Part shown: piece by piece, positions 4,829-6,766 of the stretch
How positions within the stretch are numbered: position 1 is the first letter of the stretch
Layout: every line of letters begins with the position of its first letter
DNA from: JANYJJ01 sp038241115
GTDB lineage: Bacteria > Pseudomonadota > Gammaproteobacteria > Burkholderiales > Burkholderiaceae_C
Length of the DNA: 6,766 nt
Reading direction: 5' to 3'
Assembly (NCBI GenBank): GCA_038241115.1
Contig: JBBRGA010000173.1
Coordinates: 1 to 6,766, forward strand
Translations under genes and position numbers: made by a program
The notes under the pieces: generated by a model
What the model saw: the letters and a program-made list of their open reading frames with translations, nothing else
Told to the model about the DNA's origin: nothing
Databases searched by the model: none

Positions 4829-6766
4829 TTGAACAAAATTCTTCTGCAAATTGCCGCCGAGCTCAAAGTCAGGCCCGCCCAAGTGAATGCTGCGGTAGAG
4901 CTGCTGGACGGCGGTGCCACGGTGCCCTTCATTGCGCGCTACCGCAAGGAAATCACCGGCGAGTTGGACGACATCCAGCTGCGCGAACTGGAAGCCCGTC
5001 TGACCTATTTGCGTGAGCTCGAAGAGCGTCGCGCTGCGGTGCTCAAAAGCATCGAAGACCAAGGTAAGTTGACGCCCGAGTTGCGCGCTGCGGTGGACGC
5101 GGCCGCCACCAAGCAAGACCTGGAAGACATCTATTTGCCCTACAAAGTCAAGCGGCGCACCAAGGCCATGATCGCCCGCGAAGCGGGCATCGAGCCACTG
5201 GCCGACAAGCTGTTTGCCAACCCGGCATTGAGTCCATTTGACGAAGCCGCCGCCTTCATCAACGTCGACGGTGGCTTCGCCGACGCGCAAGCCGTGCTCG
5301 ACGGAGTGCGCTACATCTTGAGCGAGCGCTGGGCCGAAGACGCGGTGCTGGTGGGCAAGCTGCGCGAATGGTTGTGGGGCGACGCGCTGTTCAAGTCGAA
5401 GTTGCTGGACGGCAAAGACGGCAGCCATCCGGATGCTTCCAAATTCCGCGATTACTTCGACTACGCCGAGCCAATTCGCACCGTGCCCTCGCACCGTGCA
5501 CTGGCGGTGTTCAGAGGTCGCGCGCTGGAGTTTTTAGAGGCTAAATTGGCGCTGAACGAAGAGGCCGTTCCGGGCAAAGTCTCGATGGCCGAAGGCCGCA
5601 TTGCGGTGCACCTAAGCTGGAGCCACAGTCGGCGCGCCGGCGACGACCTCATCCGAAAATGCGTGGCCTGGAGCTGGAAGGTCAAGCTCAGCTTGAGCCT
5701 GGAGCGCGACCTGTTCAGCCGCCTGCGCGAAGAGGCCGAGCGCGTGGCCATCAGGGTGTTTGCCGAGAACCTGCGCGACCTGCTGTTGGCCGCACCCGCA
5801 GGCCCGCGCGTGGTCATGGGCCTGGACCCCGGCATACGCACCGGCTGCAAAGTGGCGGTGGTCGACGCCACTGGAAAGGTGCTGGCCCACAGCACTATTT
5901 ACCCGCTGGAGCCGCGCCAGGATTGGGAAGGCTCGCTGCACACCTTGGGCATGTTGAGCGCCACGCACGGTGTCAACCTGATTGCCATCGGCAACGGCAC
6001 CGGCAGCCGCGAAACCGACAAGTTGGCGGCCGATCTGATCAAGCGCATTCAAACGCAAGCGCCCGGCAGCCGCATGGAGCGCGTGGTGGTCAGCGAGGCC
6101 GGTGCCTCGGTGTACTCCGCCAGCGAATACGCCAGCAAAGAATTACCCGATCTGGACGTGACGATCCGCGGCGCGGTCAGCATTGCACGCCGCCTGCAAG
6201 ACCCGCTGGCCGAATTGGTGAAGATCGAGCCCAAGAGCATCGGCGTGGGCCAGTACCAGCACGATGTGAACCAGGGCGACTTGCTGCGCAGCTTGAACGC
6301 GGTGATCGAAGACTGCGTCAATGCCGTGGGCGTGGACTTGAACACGGCGTCGACGCCGCTGCTGTCGCGCGTGTCCGGCCTGAGCCCGGCCGTGGCCGGC
6401 AGCATCGTTCGTTGGCGCGACGCGAACGGTGCGTTTCGGAATCGACAACAACTGCTTCAGGTCAGCGGTCTGGGCCCCAAAACCTTTGAGCAAAGCGCCG
6501 GCTTTTTGCGCATCCGCGGCGGCGACAACCCGCTGGACCAATCGGGCGTTCACCCCGAAACCTATCCGCTGGTGGAACGTATTTTGAGCGTGGTTAAAAA
6601 GCCGGCGCGTGAGCTGATGGGCCATGCCGATGTGATTCGCGCGCTCAAGCCCGAGGCCTTTGCCGATGACAAATTTGGTGCCATCACCGTCAAAGACATC
6701 TTGGCCGAGCTGGAAAAACCCGCCCGCGATCCGCGCCCTGATTTCAAAGTGGCGCGCTTCAACGAC
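4829..6766 (+). CDS. tex: Tex transcription accessory / RNA-binding protein, 3' end beyond the window
   Basis: Tex (YhgF family) is a conserved cytoplasmic nucleic-acid-binding protein linked to transcription and, in pathogens, to toxin gene expression. The 646 codons seen run to the window edge. The helical N-terminal part has the signature LLDGGATVPFIARYRKE (25-41) and continues with D-x-E-D-x-Y-L-P-Y-K-x-K-R-R-T-K (97-112). WSHSRRAGDDLIRKCVAW (264-281) is the family connector. The YqgF-like RNase H fold begins VMGLDPGIRTGCKVAVVD (329-346), with IGNGTGSRETDKL (387-399) and VVVSEAGASVYSASEYASKE (419-438). SIGVGQYQHDVNQ (470-482) precedes the helix-hairpin-helix region (about 503-562). The helical wing ends PDFKVARFND (637-646), just before the expected S1 domain; the family is usually about 770-790 aa. 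The start is TTG at 4829: the encoded MNKILLQIAAELKVRPAQV matches family N-termini, no in-frame ATG lies close upstream, and GAGAG at 4815-4819 is a weak ribosome binding site. The gene appears monocistronic behind the repeat region. Confidence 0.96.
   Translation, partial: MNKILLQIAAELKVRPAQVNAAVELLDGGATVPFIARYRKEITGELDDIQLRELEARLTYLRELEERRAAVLKSIEDQGKLTPELRAAVDAAATKQDLEDIYLPYKVKRRTKAMIAREAGIEPLADKLFANPALSPFDEAAAFINVDGGFADAQAVLDGVRYILSERWAEDAVLVGKLREWLWGDALFKSKLLDGKDGSHPDASKFRDYFDYAEPIRTVPSHRALAVFRGRALEFLEAKLALNEEAVPGKVSMAEGRIAVHLSWSHSRRAGDDLIRKCVAWSWKVKLSLSLERDLFSRLREEAERVAIRVFAENLRDLLLAAPAGPRVVMGLDPGIRTGCKVAVVDATGKVLAHSTIYPLEPRQDWEGSLHTLGMLSATHGVNLIAIGNGTGSRETDKLAADLIKRIQTQAPGSRMERVVVSEAGASVYSASEYASKELPDLDVTIRGAVSIARRLQDPLAELVKIEPKSIGVGQYQHDVNQGDLLRSLNAVIEDCVNAVGVDLNTASTPLLSRVSGLSPAVAGSIVRWRDANGAFRNRQQLLQVSGLGPKTFEQSAGFLRIRGGDNPLDQSGVHPETYPLVERILSVVKKPARELMGHADVIRALKPEAFADDKFGAITVKDILAELEKPARDPRPDFKVARFND

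Noticed and set aside
4754..5494. 246-codon minus-strand open frame
   Set aside because: It is antisense to the well-supported N-terminal part of tex and has no recognisable motif.
5659..6489. 276-codon + frame inside tex
   Set aside because: It is an out-of-frame shadow rich in Arg/Gly/Pro; the tex frame is continuous here with conserved YqgF and helix-hairpin-helix motifs.

Overview
The window looks like chromosomal DNA of a GC-rich betaproteobacterium, most likely Burkholderiales and possibly Comamonadaceae-like. This rests on the protein style of Tex and of the TIGR03862-type flavoprotein, the GC-rich codon use, and intergenic repeats with a CTGAGGTATCGAAGG core resembling those I associate with that group. 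This is recognition by eye; no search was run. I see no RNA gene, CRISPR array or intact insertion sequence.

Layout, left to right; all convincing genes are on the + strand. (1) 24-724: two overlapping small genes, a GIY-YIG-fold protein and a short MarR-type winged-helix regulator that seems to lack its C-terminal dimerisation helix. (2) 725-1090: about 365 bp without a convincing gene. It holds a motif resembling the terminal repeats of IS21-family elements and a short minus-strand reading frame, and may be decayed accessory DNA. (3) 1091-4172: a probable two-gene operon. The first gene encodes an exported, glycine-rich, beta-rich protein built of three diverged copies of one module. The second, overlapping it by 14 bp, encodes an FAD-binding HI0933/TIGR03862-type oxidoreductase carrying a low-complexity insertion made of tandem DNA repeats. 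(4) 4173-4828: a repeat region. It contains 45 contiguous in-phase 7-bp units (4261-4575, exactly 315 bp) whose sequence changes stepwise along the array, a degenerate heptameric lead-in (4183-4260), and two copies of a dispersed-repeat-like element. (5) 4829 to the right edge: tex, a transcription accessory protein, starting at TTG and cut by the window end after 646 codons, before its S1 domain.

The GIY-YIG/MarR pair is probably one transcription unit, as is the barrel/flavoprotein pair; tex stands alone behind the repeats. I found no evidence for a defence, secretion or biosynthetic system. The most unusual signals are the graded heptamer array, the threefold repeat in the exported protein, and the minisatellite-like insertion inside the flavoprotein gene.
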